From IMG/VR virus record IMGVR_UViG_3300002483_000049, positions 1-30,937 of that record: DNA of 30,937 nucleotides; one strand, 5' to 3'. Source of the stretch: a virus. How positions within the stretch are numbered: the first letter of the stretch is position 1; every line of letters begins with the position of its first letter. Below are positions 20,401 through 29,610 of this stretch, piece by piece. A program made the position numbers and the translations under genes. The notes under the pieces were generated by a model that had not been told where the DNA came from, made no database searches, and saw only the letters and a list, made by a program, of their open reading frames with translations.

Positions 20401-22476
20401 ATGAGAAAATCATCATTTGATACTGGCGGTCAAACGGCCTTAACACAAGAGTTAAGCAACTGGTCGGCAAAGCGCAGAGCGGAAAGGTCAAAAGCCGTAA
20501 CTGAACAATCGTATCAAGAAGGCTTGAAAGAGGGCATGGGTGCAAAAACCATTGAACGCAAGAAGCCGTTATTTGGTTTTATTGGTGCTGATGCCGCAGA
20601 AGCTCACAACAAAGGATTAGAAGCGGCTTACCTTGCTGGCATAGATTCGGATAATATTTCTCGAATTAATGAGATTGCCATGAAAAATGAAGGCAATGTA
20701 AAAGGTTACGACGCAGAAATTGAAGGCTTAATGTCTGGCTTGCAAAAAGAGGTTGACCCTGAGCTATCTCAAACAATTATGTTTTCTGCTAGACAGTTGG
20801 CAGATAAGCAGCGTTTAATTATTCAAAAGCAAGCATTCGCAAACCAACAAAAAGCTATTAACTCTCAGTTATTGTCATCTAGTGTTACCTATGCAGAAGC
20901 AGCAGCAAGATCAGCAAGAAACGGTGACATAGAAAGTGCCGATGGCAACATAGCAAAATACATTGCAGTGCAGAATCAGCGCTTGGAAAGCGGCGCAATT
21001 ACTCAAGCAGAGTATGACATTAGTTTGCGTGATGTAAACAGAGAAGCCAATGAACACGCGTTATATGGGCAAATAGATAACATGCCTCTAAACGAGGCTA
21101 CAAAATGGCTGCAAGAAAATAAAGCTGTACCGGATTGGGCTACGGCTGATGAATACGATAGCTTTTATAGCAAGGCCAGCGCTGGTGTTAATCGTCGGCT
21201 TTCAAAAGCAAACGCTCAAAAAGCGGCGGTATTATCTCAAAATAAAATAAGGTTAAAAGACTATCGCGAACGGTCTGCAAAAGGCTATGACATATCAGAC
21301 AGAGAGAAGAACATTATTCGTTCTATAGATATAGACGCGTATAAACAAGGAGAACAATTAGCGTCGTTTGCACAAATGAGCCGAGAAAAAAGAGAAGCTA
21401 TTGTAGAAAATTTATCGGCTATTGAGTCAAGTGACCCGCAATCTGTTTTGGATATAAAGAAAGCACACGAAGAAATAAACGCAGAAGCAGAAGAGAACGC
21501 ATACGCACTAGCTGTTAAGCAAGGTAAGATTGAGCATGTTGAAATAGATATGTCGAACAGTGAATCTATTGCAGCCAGAATAGCGACAATAGAAGCAATA
21601 GAAGATGAATACGGGGTAAATACAGAAAGTATATTCTCTCCCGCAGAGGGTGAAAACTTTGCTCAAAGTTTAGTTAATGCGACTACCGCAGAGCAGGTAG
21701 TTATTATTGACGCAATAAACGGCATAGGCACAAGTAGCGGCTCGAAAAGAGTATATCAGGAGCTTTATAATAAAGGTGCTGGCGTTATGGCGTGGGCTGG
21801 CACTTCTGATAGCCAAGTTACTAGAATGGCTATTTTGCAAGGTCAAGAAGAGCTTAAAAGTGGCAATGTTACAAAGGTAACTCAAACTGAGTATTTGCCT
21901 GATTTGCAAGAAACGGTTAAAGGTGTTTATCGTGGTGAAAATTTAAAGGCTTTACGAAATGCAGCACTAGCGCATTATTACAGCAAAGGGGAAGAAGTTT
22001 ATAGTCCTAGCTCTTTTCGAGATTCTATTAAAGCTGTAGCTGGTGAATTTGACGAGGTAAACGGTCGATATGTTCAGCTACCGCGCGGAGTAGATGCGGA
22101 TAAGTTAGAGCGTTATTTTGAAGGTTTTAGTTCAGACTTTGTTGACCAGTTAGGCGGTGTTGCTTCAATTACAAGTAGTCAAGCAGCAATGATTATTAAC
22201 GATGGAATGCCTGTATATGCTGGCACAGAGGGTGGGTTAGATTATTATTATATTGAGCATCAAAACCATAGCGATATACCGGAAACGTTAATAGGCTCGG
22301 ATGGCAAGCCATTGAAAATACCGTACAAAAAAGAATGGGTTGAAAAGCAATTACAGAATATTAAAGAGGCAGCCGTAGAAGCCGGCAAAGTGTACAGGGA
22401 GGGTTTGGGTAGAGACGTTATTGCTGCACAAAAACTAAGAAATAAACTCAAATATCAGTTATTAAAGGATAAGTAA
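20401..22476 (+). CDS. Internal virion protein, gp15-like, 691 aa
   Basis: A long, mainly helical protein starting MRKSSFDTGGQTALTQELSN, with many Gln/Ala/Glu coils and a basic end LRNKLKYQLLKDK. It stands where T7 has gp15 (747 aa), between gp14-like and gp16-like genes. It probably forms part of the ejected DNA-translocation tube. No enzyme motif seen. Confidence 0.75.
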   Translation: MRKSSFDTGGQTALTQELSNWSAKRRAERSKAVTEQSYQEGLKEGMGAKTIERKKPLFGFIGADAAEAHNKGLEAAYLAGIDSDNISRINEIAMKNEGNVKGYDAEIEGLMSGLQKEVDPELSQTIMFSARQLADKQRLIIQKQAFANQQKAINSQLLSSSVTYAEAAARSARNGDIESADGNIAKYIAVQNQRLESGAITQAEYDISLRDVNREANEHALYGQIDNMPLNEATKWLQENKAVPDWATADEYDSFYSKASAGVNRRLSKANAQKAAVLSQNKIRLKDYRERSAKGYDISDREKNIIRSIDIDAYKQGEQLASFAQMSREKREAIVENLSAIESSDPQSVLDIKKAHEEINAEAEENAYALAVKQGKIEHVEIDMSNSESIAARIATIEAIEDEYGVNTESIFSPAEGENFAQSLVNATTAEQVVIIDAINGIGTSSGSKRVYQELYNKGAGVMAWAGTSDSQVTRMAILQGQEELKSGNVTKVTQTEYLPDLQETVKGVYRGENLKALRNAALAHYYSKGEEVYSPSSFRDSIKAVAGEFDEVNGRYVQLPRGVDADKLERYFEGFSSDFVDQLGGVASITSSQAAMIINDGMPVYAGTEGGLDYYYIEHQNHSDIPETLIGSDGKPLKIPYKKEWVEKQLQNIKEAAVEAGKVYREGLGRDVIAAQKLRNKLKYQLLKDK

Positions 22477-22477
22477 A

Positions 22478-23635
22478 ATGGGTTTTGTTAGTGAAAAATA
22501 CAATAGAGAGTATGAGCAGCTATCTAAACCACTTGAAAAAGTTAGAGAGGATGCAAGCTGGGAGGATGGTTTCCAAGCTAGTATAGGTTTTAATGCGGAT
22601 GAAAACCGCAGTTATTCGGCTTTTATTAACCACAATGGGCATGAGGAAAGAATAAGAAAAATTAACGAATTAGGGATTGATTTAAAACCTTACATTGAAA
22701 AGAATTTGCGTGAGAATGGCATTCATAGGGCGAATTATAGCGAGGTTGCTAAAGATTACCCTGAAATAAAAACTGACGAGCAAATAAGACAAGAGCGAAA
22801 CGAAATGCTTGCAAAGCGCAGAGCATACGCAAAAGACATAATGTCTCGCTCTCCAAGTTCGGCTGTTATTGCTGGTGATGCTATTACCATGATTACTGAC
22901 CCCATTATGTGGCCTACGCTGGCTTATTCTATTCCGGTTAGGGGTGTTCAAGGGCTTGGTGCCTTGGCCAAAGCAGCAGCAAAGGGCGCAGGTAAGGCAG
23001 CGGCGTATGAAGGCGCAGCAGAGGCAGCAGTGCAAGCTATGGTGTATAGCCACAAAATAGATATAGGTAGCGAATATACCGCTGATGATGCTATTAACTC
23101 TATAGCGTTGGCCGCAGGTATTGGCGCAGGTATTGGCGCGTTAGTGCCTTTAGGTGCCAAGGGTTTAGAAAAAATAATCGGTGATGAAAATCCAAGCATA
23201 CAAGACTATTTGCAAAAGCAGCTAGATTCGGTTGATATAGAAAAATTAGACGATGAAGGCTTAGAGGCTTATAGGGATGTAAGTAGACTGCATGAAATGT
23301 TAGACGGTGTACCCGCTGAAAAACAGAAAGAGGCACTAAAAGAAATAGAAGCCTTTAGAGAAAACTACGAAAAGAACACGGCGTATAGACCTGAATACAA
23401 GCAAGAGGTCGTAGAAAATGCTCCACAAGCTAACATAGCTAGTTTAGAAAAAGAAGTATTGTCTCGCGTTGGCATTGATGATTCGATAAACATTATGCAA
23501 TCAGAATATGATAAGCTAGATACACGCGTTTTGCTCGATAATGAAGATAACATGATTAATGCAGATAACGTTATTGAAGAGTTAAAAAACGAATCAAACT
23601 CTATTGAAAATGTGATGAGGTGTGTACGTGGCTGA
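22478..23635 (+). CDS. Internal virion protein, N-terminal gp16-like part, 385 aa
   Basis: The N-terminal 120 residues are charged; a region of about 125-235 is hydrophobic and Ala/Gly-rich (DAITMITDPIMWPTLAYSIP, AAGIGAGIGALVPLGAKGLE) and may insert in the membrane. A charged, coil-rich end follows. T7 encodes gp16 as one 1318-aa protein; here this gene and the next (767 aa) overlap and together make about 1150 aa, so they look like a split equivalent. No lysozyme domain is visible. Confidence 0.65.
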   Translation: MGFVSEKYNREYEQLSKPLEKVREDASWEDGFQASIGFNADENRSYSAFINHNGHEERIRKINELGIDLKPYIEKNLRENGIHRANYSEVAKDYPEIKTDEQIRQERNEMLAKRRAYAKDIMSRSPSSAVIAGDAITMITDPIMWPTLAYSIPVRGVQGLGALAKAAAKGAGKAAAYEGAAEAAVQAMVYSHKIDIGSEYTADDAINSIALAAGIGAGIGALVPLGAKGLEKIIGDENPSIQDYLQKQLDSVDIEKLDDEGLEAYRDVSRLHEMLDGVPAEKQKEALKEIEAFRENYEKNTAYRPEYKQEVVENAPQANIASLEKEVLSRVGIDDSINIMQSEYDKLDTRVLLDNEDNMINADNVIEELKNESNSIENVMRCVRG

Positions 23636-25931
23636 TTTTGAGTTTTGCGTGAATGAGGCGCTAAAAGCTAAAGCAATCAGCAAGGACAATGCCGATTTTA
23701 TTTTGAATAGCGAAAATCCTCAGCAGGCTATTGAAGAGTTAGCGTTGAATTTATCGCAAAAGCGAAAAGATAAAATGTCTCAAGCGATTGCTATAAATAA
23801 AGCATACAAAAACATGATGTCTGTTGATGACAAGGCCGAAGGCTTAATGGCCTTACAGGTTAAGTCTCAATACGCTAATTTTGAAAACGTGGAAAAGACA
23901 GCGCAAGGAATAGCAGCACTTCACCATGCAAAAAACGCTGACATGTTAAGTGCGTTTAGAACTAAAACGCTAGGCTTAACACAAGATAAAGAAGGGCTTA
24001 AAAAGCTAGTAAAACATTTAAAGGGAGAAAAAATAGATGACGCTGCTATAAGAAAATATGGCGACGGACTCAAGAAAACTTTTGACGACCTAAGAATACA
24101 TTTTAATAAGTACGGTGGCAGCATAGGAAAATCAGAAAAGTATGCGCTACCGCAGACGCATGATGCGCGTAAGTTAGTTAAAATGGGAAAGGATACGTGG
24201 AAAGCTAAAATCAAACCTATGCTTGACCGCCAAGCAATGACTAACGACACTGGCAAAATACTAAACGATAGCGAATTAGACGAAGCACTTGAGTATGTTT
24301 TTGAAAGCATAACCACTGGTGGGCTTAATAAAATTAAAGGCTTGCAAGTTACTGGACTAGGAAAAAAGCTATCTAAGCGACATTCTGAAAAACGTTTCTT
24401 ACATTTTAAGTCGGCTGATGATTGGATTGCATATAATGAAGAGCTAGGAAGTTCTGACGCATTTACGACGATTACCGGCCACATTGATATGATGTCGCAT
24501 GATATAGCGTTAATGAAGATATTTGGCACTAATCCTAATAAGACCTATAAAGCGTTAAGGTTACAGGCTCAGAAAGAAGGTGCAAGCGCAGCAGGGCTAT
24601 TAAAAGCCGATAATACATGGAATGTTACTTCTGGAAAGGTTGCAGGCGGTGAAATGCTAGGGCTTGCTGACGTATCGCAAACAGCATCCAACGTGGTAAC
24701 TTCTGCTTATTTGGGCAGTGCAATTATATCGGCTTTTGCAGATTTAGGATTCCAGGCGGTTACGGCGCATTATCGCGGCATATCTTCATTAAAAATAATT
24801 AATAGACAGTTGAAAATGTCTGCTACGCAAGGCGATACTTTGTTCGCCATGCGACTAGGTTTAGGCGCAGAATCAGCAGTTAATAGGGCGCACTCTGCTA
24901 ATAGATGGGCTGATATTTACGGCGTAGGCAGAAGCGCAAAAACAGCAGAATTTGTTATACGTGCGTCGGGTTTGGAAGCGTGGACAGAAGCAGGTCGACA
25001 CGCTTTTGGTATGGAAATGTCGGCTTTTTTGTTTGATCAATTCCAAAAGCCTTATGGTAAGCTCGACAAGAAAACAGTAAGGATGTTTGAGGAGTACGGC
25101 ATTAATTCAAAGGACTGGGATACGTTTAGAGCTAACAAGCCAATGATGCAGGGTGGCGCGCCTTATGCAGATTTTACGGCTGAGGGTTCAGAAAAGTTTA
25201 GACAAATGGTTTTTAGCGAAATGGATTTTGCAGTGCCAACACCTGATAATAGAGTTCGTGGATTTACAACGGCAGGGCTTGAGAGAGGCACTGTAAAAGG
25301 TCAAGCGTGGCGCTCTATTATGAATATGAAATCCTTTCCCATTACCTTGCTTACTACGCACGTAACACGAATGATGGTGCAACAAACGCTACAAAGTAAA
25401 CTAGCTTACGGTGCAGCTTTGTTTGGCACTACTACTATTTTAGGCGGTTTAGTCATTCAGGCAAAAGACGTTGTTGCTGGTAGAGAGCCTAGAGGCATGG
25501 ATAAAGATGGTAATAGTTTAATTGATGGCGAATTTTTTGCAGCAGCAGCCGCGCAAGGCGGGGGAATACCTTTGCTCGGTGATTTTATTTTTTCAGATCA
25601 AAACCGTTTTGGTGGCTCTTTTGCCGAAACTATAGCTGGTCCTAAAATTGGGCTTGTTGATGATGTTATCTTAGATTATATGGTGGGTAACGTACAAGAA
25701 TTAATAGATGGTGAAGAAACGGGATTTGCTGGCGAAACTGTACAGCTTGCCAAGCAATTACAGCCTAAAATATGGCAAACAAAAATGATTCAAAATTCTT
25801 TTATGGATTGGCTAGAAACACAAGCAGACCCTAAAGCTGAACAAAAATTCAGACGCAGAGAGCGAAAAAGACAAAAGGAATATGATCAAGAACGTTGGTT
25901 TACACCATCGGCAGACCTACCACTAAGGTAA
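23628..25931 (+). CDS. Large internal virion protein, C-terminal gp16-like part, 767 aa
   Basis: I start it at GTG 23628 with GATGAGG seven bases upstream. Helical, with SNVVTSAYLGSAIISAFADLG and a later hydrophobic stretch (YGAALFGTTTILGGLVIQAK) and a very basic end KFRRRERKRQKEYDQERW. It overlaps the 385-aa gene, so translation is coupled. By position and layout it matches the C-terminal part of the large ejected protein of T7-like phages. Confidence 0.7.
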   Translation: MADFEFCVNEALKAKAISKDNADFILNSENPQQAIEELALNLSQKRKDKMSQAIAINKAYKNMMSVDDKAEGLMALQVKSQYANFENVEKTAQGIAALHHAKNADMLSAFRTKTLGLTQDKEGLKKLVKHLKGEKIDDAAIRKYGDGLKKTFDDLRIHFNKYGGSIGKSEKYALPQTHDARKLVKMGKDTWKAKIKPMLDRQAMTNDTGKILNDSELDEALEYVFESITTGGLNKIKGLQVTGLGKKLSKRHSEKRFLHFKSADDWIAYNEELGSSDAFTTITGHIDMMSHDIALMKIFGTNPNKTYKALRLQAQKEGASAAGLLKADNTWNVTSGKVAGGEMLGLADVSQTASNVVTSAYLGSAIISAFADLGFQAVTAHYRGISSLKIINRQLKMSATQGDTLFAMRLGLGAESAVNRAHSANRWADIYGVGRSAKTAEFVIRASGLEAWTEAGRHAFGMEMSAFLFDQFQKPYGKLDKKTVRMFEEYGINSKDWDTFRANKPMMQGGAPYADFTAEGSEKFRQMVFSEMDFAVPTPDNRVRGFTTAGLERGTVKGQAWRSIMNMKSFPITLLTTHVTRMMVQQTLQSKLAYGAALFGTTTILGGLVIQAKDVVAGREPRGMDKDGNSLIDGEFFAAAAAQGGGIPLLGDFIFSDQNRFGGSFAETIAGPKIGLVDDVILDYMVGNVQELIDGEETGFAGETVQLAKQLQPKIWQTKMIQNSFMDWLETQADPKAEQKFRRRERKRQKEYDQERWFTPSADLPLR

Positions 25932-25937
25932 ACTAAT

Positions 25938-27494
25938 ATGACAGTATCAACAGCAGACTTACGTGAAGAATACACAGCAACAGCGGGACAAACGGTATTT
26001 ACGTTTAGCTTTCGAGTGTTTGGAATAACAGACGTTAAGGTATATAAAACGCCAACTGGCGTATCATTTAACGATGCCGCATATCTTACAACGGCTTATA
26101 CGGTAACAGTAAATGCAGACCAAGACGCAAACCAAGGCGGTAGTATTACTCTAAACGCTGGCGCAACGGCTGGCGATAGAATTACTATCATTTCTAATGT
26201 TGCGGATACTAGGGCAACTGATTATAAAGTGGGTGGTAAATTCGACCCTGATATAGTCGATAATGATTTTGACCGCTCACTAAGCATTGCCAAGCAAGCA
26301 AAAGAGGCTATTTCACTTGCGCCAAGGTTTCAAGAATCCGCACACAACGCAAGCGGTATTGCATTACCTGACTTGGAAGCAAACGCATTTTGGCAAGTAA
26401 ACGCCGCAGGGAATGGCTTAAAATCTACTTTCACATTAGATAGTAGCGATGTTTATACTATATCGGCAGTTGCACCTTCAAGCCCTGACGCTGGTGAGCT
26501 ATGGTTTGATACTGCTAATAACGTTATGAAAGTTTACGATGGTAGCGGTTTTGTGCCAGCAGGCTCTTCTGTCAATGGTACATCTGAAAGATATAGCTAT
26601 GTAGCAACAGCAGGTCAAACTACGTTTACAGCGGTGTACGATGGCTCATACGTTGATGTTTACTTAAACGGCGTTAAATTAGTTTTAGGAACAGACTTTA
26701 CCGCTACTAGCGGCACTAACATTGCATTAAGCGCAGGCGCAGCGGCTGGCGATACTGTAGACATTGTTGGCTATGGTGCATTTGAATTAAGCGGAATAAG
26801 TGTAAATTCTTTATCTGACGCAACAACAGCAGGAATTACCAACGGGCAGTATCTGGCATATAACACTAGCAATGCTAGGTTTGAGCCAGCTACTTTACCT
26901 ACTAGCGCATTAAACGATTTAAGCGACGTTACAACTTCTGGCGTATCTAATGGACAGTATTTAGCATACAATAGTAGCAATAGCAGGTTTGAACCAATAG
27001 CACCACCTAACACTTCACCTAACACTTTAGTCCATAGCGTCGATGTGACAACTACGAGCAGTCAATCATTAACAGCAAACACGCCGGCAGAAATAACAGG
27101 CTTGACTTTAACTATTACGCCACAATCTGCCAGTAGTAAGTTTTTACTAATGGGTGCATGGAATGGTGAAGGCACTCACGCAAACAACTATAACTGTATT
27201 TTTGGTTTTCAAAGAGATAATACTTACATAGGTAATGGACAAGTAGAAGGTTCGAGGAATGTTGGACGGGGTGTGATAGCACAAGGGCACTATAGTCAAG
27301 ATGCCGCTACTACGCAAGATTCATGGACAGGGCAGTATTTAGATTCGCCTAATACTACCAGTGCAATTACTTATAAAGTTTATGTTAGTTCAATTTACAC
27401 TCAAACTCTATATAATAATAGAACAGTTCAAGATACCAACCTTTCGTCAAGTGAGAGAACGACATCATCATTAATTATTTTGGAGTTTGTCTAA
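25938..27494 (+). CDS. Tail fibre protein, 518 aa
   Basis: The N-terminal 150 residues (REEYTATAGQTVFTFSFRVF ... VGGKFDPDIVDNDFDRSLS) match the T7 gp17-like anchor that binds the tail. In the middle is a second copy of the ATAGQTTFT strand motif (about 219-278), then two copies of a LSDxTTxGxxNGQYLAYNxSNxRFEP repeat (about 293-354). Residues 366-518 are a beta-rich tip that is duplicated in the gene at 27856. It adsorbs to the host surface. Start has AAGG upstream. Confidence 0.9.
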   Translation: MTVSTADLREEYTATAGQTVFTFSFRVFGITDVKVYKTPTGVSFNDAAYLTTAYTVTVNADQDANQGGSITLNAGATAGDRITIISNVADTRATDYKVGGKFDPDIVDNDFDRSLSIAKQAKEAISLAPRFQESAHNASGIALPDLEANAFWQVNAAGNGLKSTFTLDSSDVYTISAVAPSSPDAGELWFDTANNVMKVYDGSGFVPAGSSVNGTSERYSYVATAGQTTFTAVYDGSYVDVYLNGVKLVLGTDFTATSGTNIALSAGAAAGDTVDIVGYGAFELSGISVNSLSDATTAGITNGQYLAYNTSNARFEPATLPTSALNDLSDVTTSGVSNGQYLAYNSSNSRFEPIAPPNTSPNTLVHSVDVTTTSSQSLTANTPAEITGLTLTITPQSASSKFLLMGAWNGEGTHANNYNCIFGFQRDNTYIGNGQVEGSRNVGRGVIAQGHYSQDAATTQDSWTGQYLDSPNTTSAITYKVYVSSIYTQTLYNNRTVQDTNLSSSERTTSSLIILEFV

Positions 27495-27847
27495 TGCAAC
27501 ATAAAGCTATTTATAATTTATACCCTAATGTTACCGCTATTTTAGATGCAGAAGATGGATTGCAAGTCTTTGAAGGTAGCGAAGAAATAACAGATTCAAT
27601 TGACTTTGAAGCAGTGCAGCAGCTATCTGACGAGCTACAGGCAGAAGCAGACCTTGACGTGTTAAGAGCAGAGCGTAATAAGCGTATTTCTCAGACAGAC
27701 TGGTGGGCTTTAACTGACAGGATGTTAGGGGATGAAGTTCTCGAAGGTAGCATGACTACAGAGCAGCAAAATTACCGGCAAGCGCTACGCGATATTACAG
27801 ATAATTACAGTTCGATTGACAACGTTGTATGGCCTGAAAAGCCATAG
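27494..27847 (+). CDS. Putative tail fibre assembly chaperone, 117 aa
   Basis: The C-terminal part R-N-K-R-I-S-Q-T-D-W-W, then EQQNYRQALRDITDNY and VVWPEKP is the pattern of DUF4376/XkdW-like and Tfa-type proteins that go with tail fibres. The start overlaps the fibre stop (TAATG). It stands between the two genes with the same tip domain, so it may serve both. Confidence 0.75.
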   Translation: MQHKAIYNLYPNVTAILDAEDGLQVFEGSEEITDSIDFEAVQQLSDELQAEADLDVLRAERNKRISQTDWWALTDRMLGDEVLEGSMTTEQQNYRQALRDITDNYSSIDNVVWPEKP

Positions 27848-27855
27848 GGGGAAGT

Positions 27856-28446
27856 ATGACATTAGCAAGAGATTTAGCAGATACAGCAACAAAAGCAAAC
27901 TACCTTGATAATGTAACGGCTGACATACAAACGTCTATCACTGCTAATACAACGTTAGCCAATACAAAGTCAAAAGTTATTTTTCATAGCGTTGATGTTA
28001 CGACGACTAGCAGTCAATCGCTTACAGCAGGTACGCCAGCAGAAATAACAGGCTTAACATTAACCATTACGCCACAATCGGCTAGTAGTAAGTTTTTGTT
28101 GATGGCAGCATGGAATGGTGAAAGTTCTTCCGTTTATAGCTTTGAATCAGTTTTCGGATTTAAGCGTGACTCTTCTTATATTGGAAATCCATCAGCGGAT
28201 GGCGTTAGACCAATAGGCCGTGGTGTTATGGCTCAGGGTTATTATGCAGCCGAATCAACAGGAACAATGGATACGTGGACAGGGCAGTATTTGGACTCAC
28301 CCAATACTACAAGCGCTATTACTTATAAAGTATTTATAACCGCAAAAGATGCTCAAACACTATACAACAATAGAACGGCAGGAGACACCAATGAAACAGG
28401 CCGTGAACGCACAACATCATCCTTGATTGTCATAGAGCAAGTTTAA
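27856..28446 (+). CDS. Second fibre-tip protein, 196 aa (paralogue of fibre C-terminus)
   Basis: A 43-residue helical start (MTLARDLADTATKANYLDNV...) is joined to a 153-residue domain (44-196) of exactly the same length as fibre residues 366-518. By hand count 105 of 153 positions are identical. Differences cluster in five short segments, as expected for surface loops on a common beta framework. It lacks the tail anchor, so it may join the fibre as an alternative or accessory tip. AGGGGGAAG is right before the ATG. Confidence 0.85.
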   Translation: MTLARDLADTATKANYLDNVTADIQTSITANTTLANTKSKVIFHSVDVTTTSSQSLTAGTPAEITGLTLTITPQSASSKFLLMAAWNGESSSVYSFESVFGFKRDSSYIGNPSADGVRPIGRGVMAQGYYAAESTGTMDTWTGQYLDSPNTTSAITYKVFITAKDAQTLYNNRTAGDTNETGRERTTSSLIVIEQV

Positions 28447-29048
28447 CCTAAAGACTTTACCATGCTATCCAAGTCGCAAAGGAATGCGTCACACGCTTTT
28501 TCGAGTTCTTTAATGTAGCTGTCGTCGCGTTTTATTCGCTGAACAAAGTATGATGCCGATGTATTGATGCGCGGGTCGAAAGAAACAAAGTCACACCATT
28601 TTCTATCCATTACCCACATTTGGCCTTGCACCTGAGCCATGTGACTTGATGGCATTTTGCCAGATAAGTAGGTTTCTATTTGCGTTTTAGTGTTTGGGCA
28701 TTTAAATTCTACAAGCCCGTCAACACCTATTAAACCATCTGGCGAGCATCCAACTTTTTTATCTTCAAAATACGCAAACGCTATTTGCTCAACAGTGTTA
28801 CCGCTCATAAACTCATACATCGACCTTGCTTGCGGTTCTGTTTGTGTACCCCACTCCATAGCGTCCGAGCTAAAGTGTGGCTGTCTTTCTCCGGTAACAA
28901 TCTCCGCTGCAATTTCCATCATATATGCGCGTCGGGTTTTTCCCTGACCCTTTGCCATAGCATCCTTAAAACGTGATGCAGTGACAAAACCTAATCTAAG
29001 GTTTAGCCATTCGTCGCTGCTTTGATCAATGTCATTGATTATTTTCAT
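28443..29048 (-). CDS. YqaJ/lambda-type exonuclease, 201 aa
   Basis: Active-site pattern of PD-(D/E)XK recombination exonucleases: E66-W-G and E71 (WGTQTEPQAR), D104 in GCSPDGLIG, E114 and K116 in LVEFKCP, and a Q-x-Q-x-W region (QVQGQMW). It degrades one strand of a DNA end so the annealing protein can pair the other. It overlaps the erf-like gene by 17 bases (minus operon) and converges with the fibre gene by four bases. Confidence 0.93.
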   Translation of the reverse strand: MKIINDIDQSSDEWLNLRLGFVTASRFKDAMAKGQGKTRRAYMMEIAAEIVTGERQPHFSSDAMEWGTQTEPQARSMYEFMSGNTVEQIAFAYFEDKKVGCSPDGLIGVDGLVEFKCPNTKTQIETYLSGKMPSSHMAQVQGQMWVMDRKWCDFVSFDPRINTSASYFVQRIKRDDSYIKELEKACDAFLCDLDSMVKSLG

Positions 29049-29610
29049 TTTTCAGCCTATTAATAACATTATTAAATACATTTGCGGGTAGCTTATCCAG
29101 TGATTCAATTTTATAAGCAGCAGTTACCCGCTTACCTAGATCGTTTAACTCTTGCCCTTCTGGGCTGACATCCATGCAATAGGTGGATAGCTCGCTTAGT
29201 TGCTCTTTGCTAATTAACGTTTGCTGTTGGCTGTTATCGTTACTATCTGCATCCTTTGTATCGTCAGTAGCAAACAAACCGTTTAGCGCATTCTTACGTG
29301 CATACGATGACGCTGCACCAGTTATTTGCGACTCGTCCATGCCTTTTTTGGCAATAGGCTCTCGTGCATACGCGGTTGTGGATTCTAGGCATTTTTCATT
29401 ATGGTATAGGCTTGCCGTTGCTTCTACATAGATTCTATCACCTACCATTACTATTTTGTCGGACAACGTTACATGGCACCCCGTTTCTTTTAATGGTGCT
29501 TTTAGCGCCTGAAGTATATCCTCACAATTTCTATATTTGTATTTACCGAACTGGTTGTATTGGCCTTTAGGTGCTTTTAATTCTTGTTGAATGTATAGTA
29601 ACCTGCTCAT
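29032..29610 (-). CDS. erf: Erf-family single-strand annealing protein, 192 aa
   Basis: GQYNQFGKYKYRNCEDILQA near residue 16 and MDESQITGAASSYARKNALN (91-110), followed by GLFATDDTKDAD, are clear ERF signatures. The P22 Erf-type protein anneals ssDNA and circularises or repairs the genome together with the exonuclease. The C-terminal third is a likely linker and small helical domain. ATGA overlap with the GNH-repeat gene upstream. Confidence 0.93.
   Translation of the reverse strand: MSRLLYIQQELKAPKGQYNQFGKYKYRNCEDILQALKAPLKETGCHVTLSDKIVMVGDRIYVEATASLYHNEKCLESTTAYAREPIAKKGMDESQITGAASSYARKNALNGLFATDDTKDADSNDNSQQQTLISKEQLSELSTYCMDVSPEGQELNDLGKRVTAAYKIESLDKLPANVFNNVINRLKNENNQ

Noticed and set aside
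27026-28446. Diversity-generating retroelement (template and variable repeats)
   Set aside because: No reverse transcriptase in the window, and differences between the copies are not limited to adenine positions.
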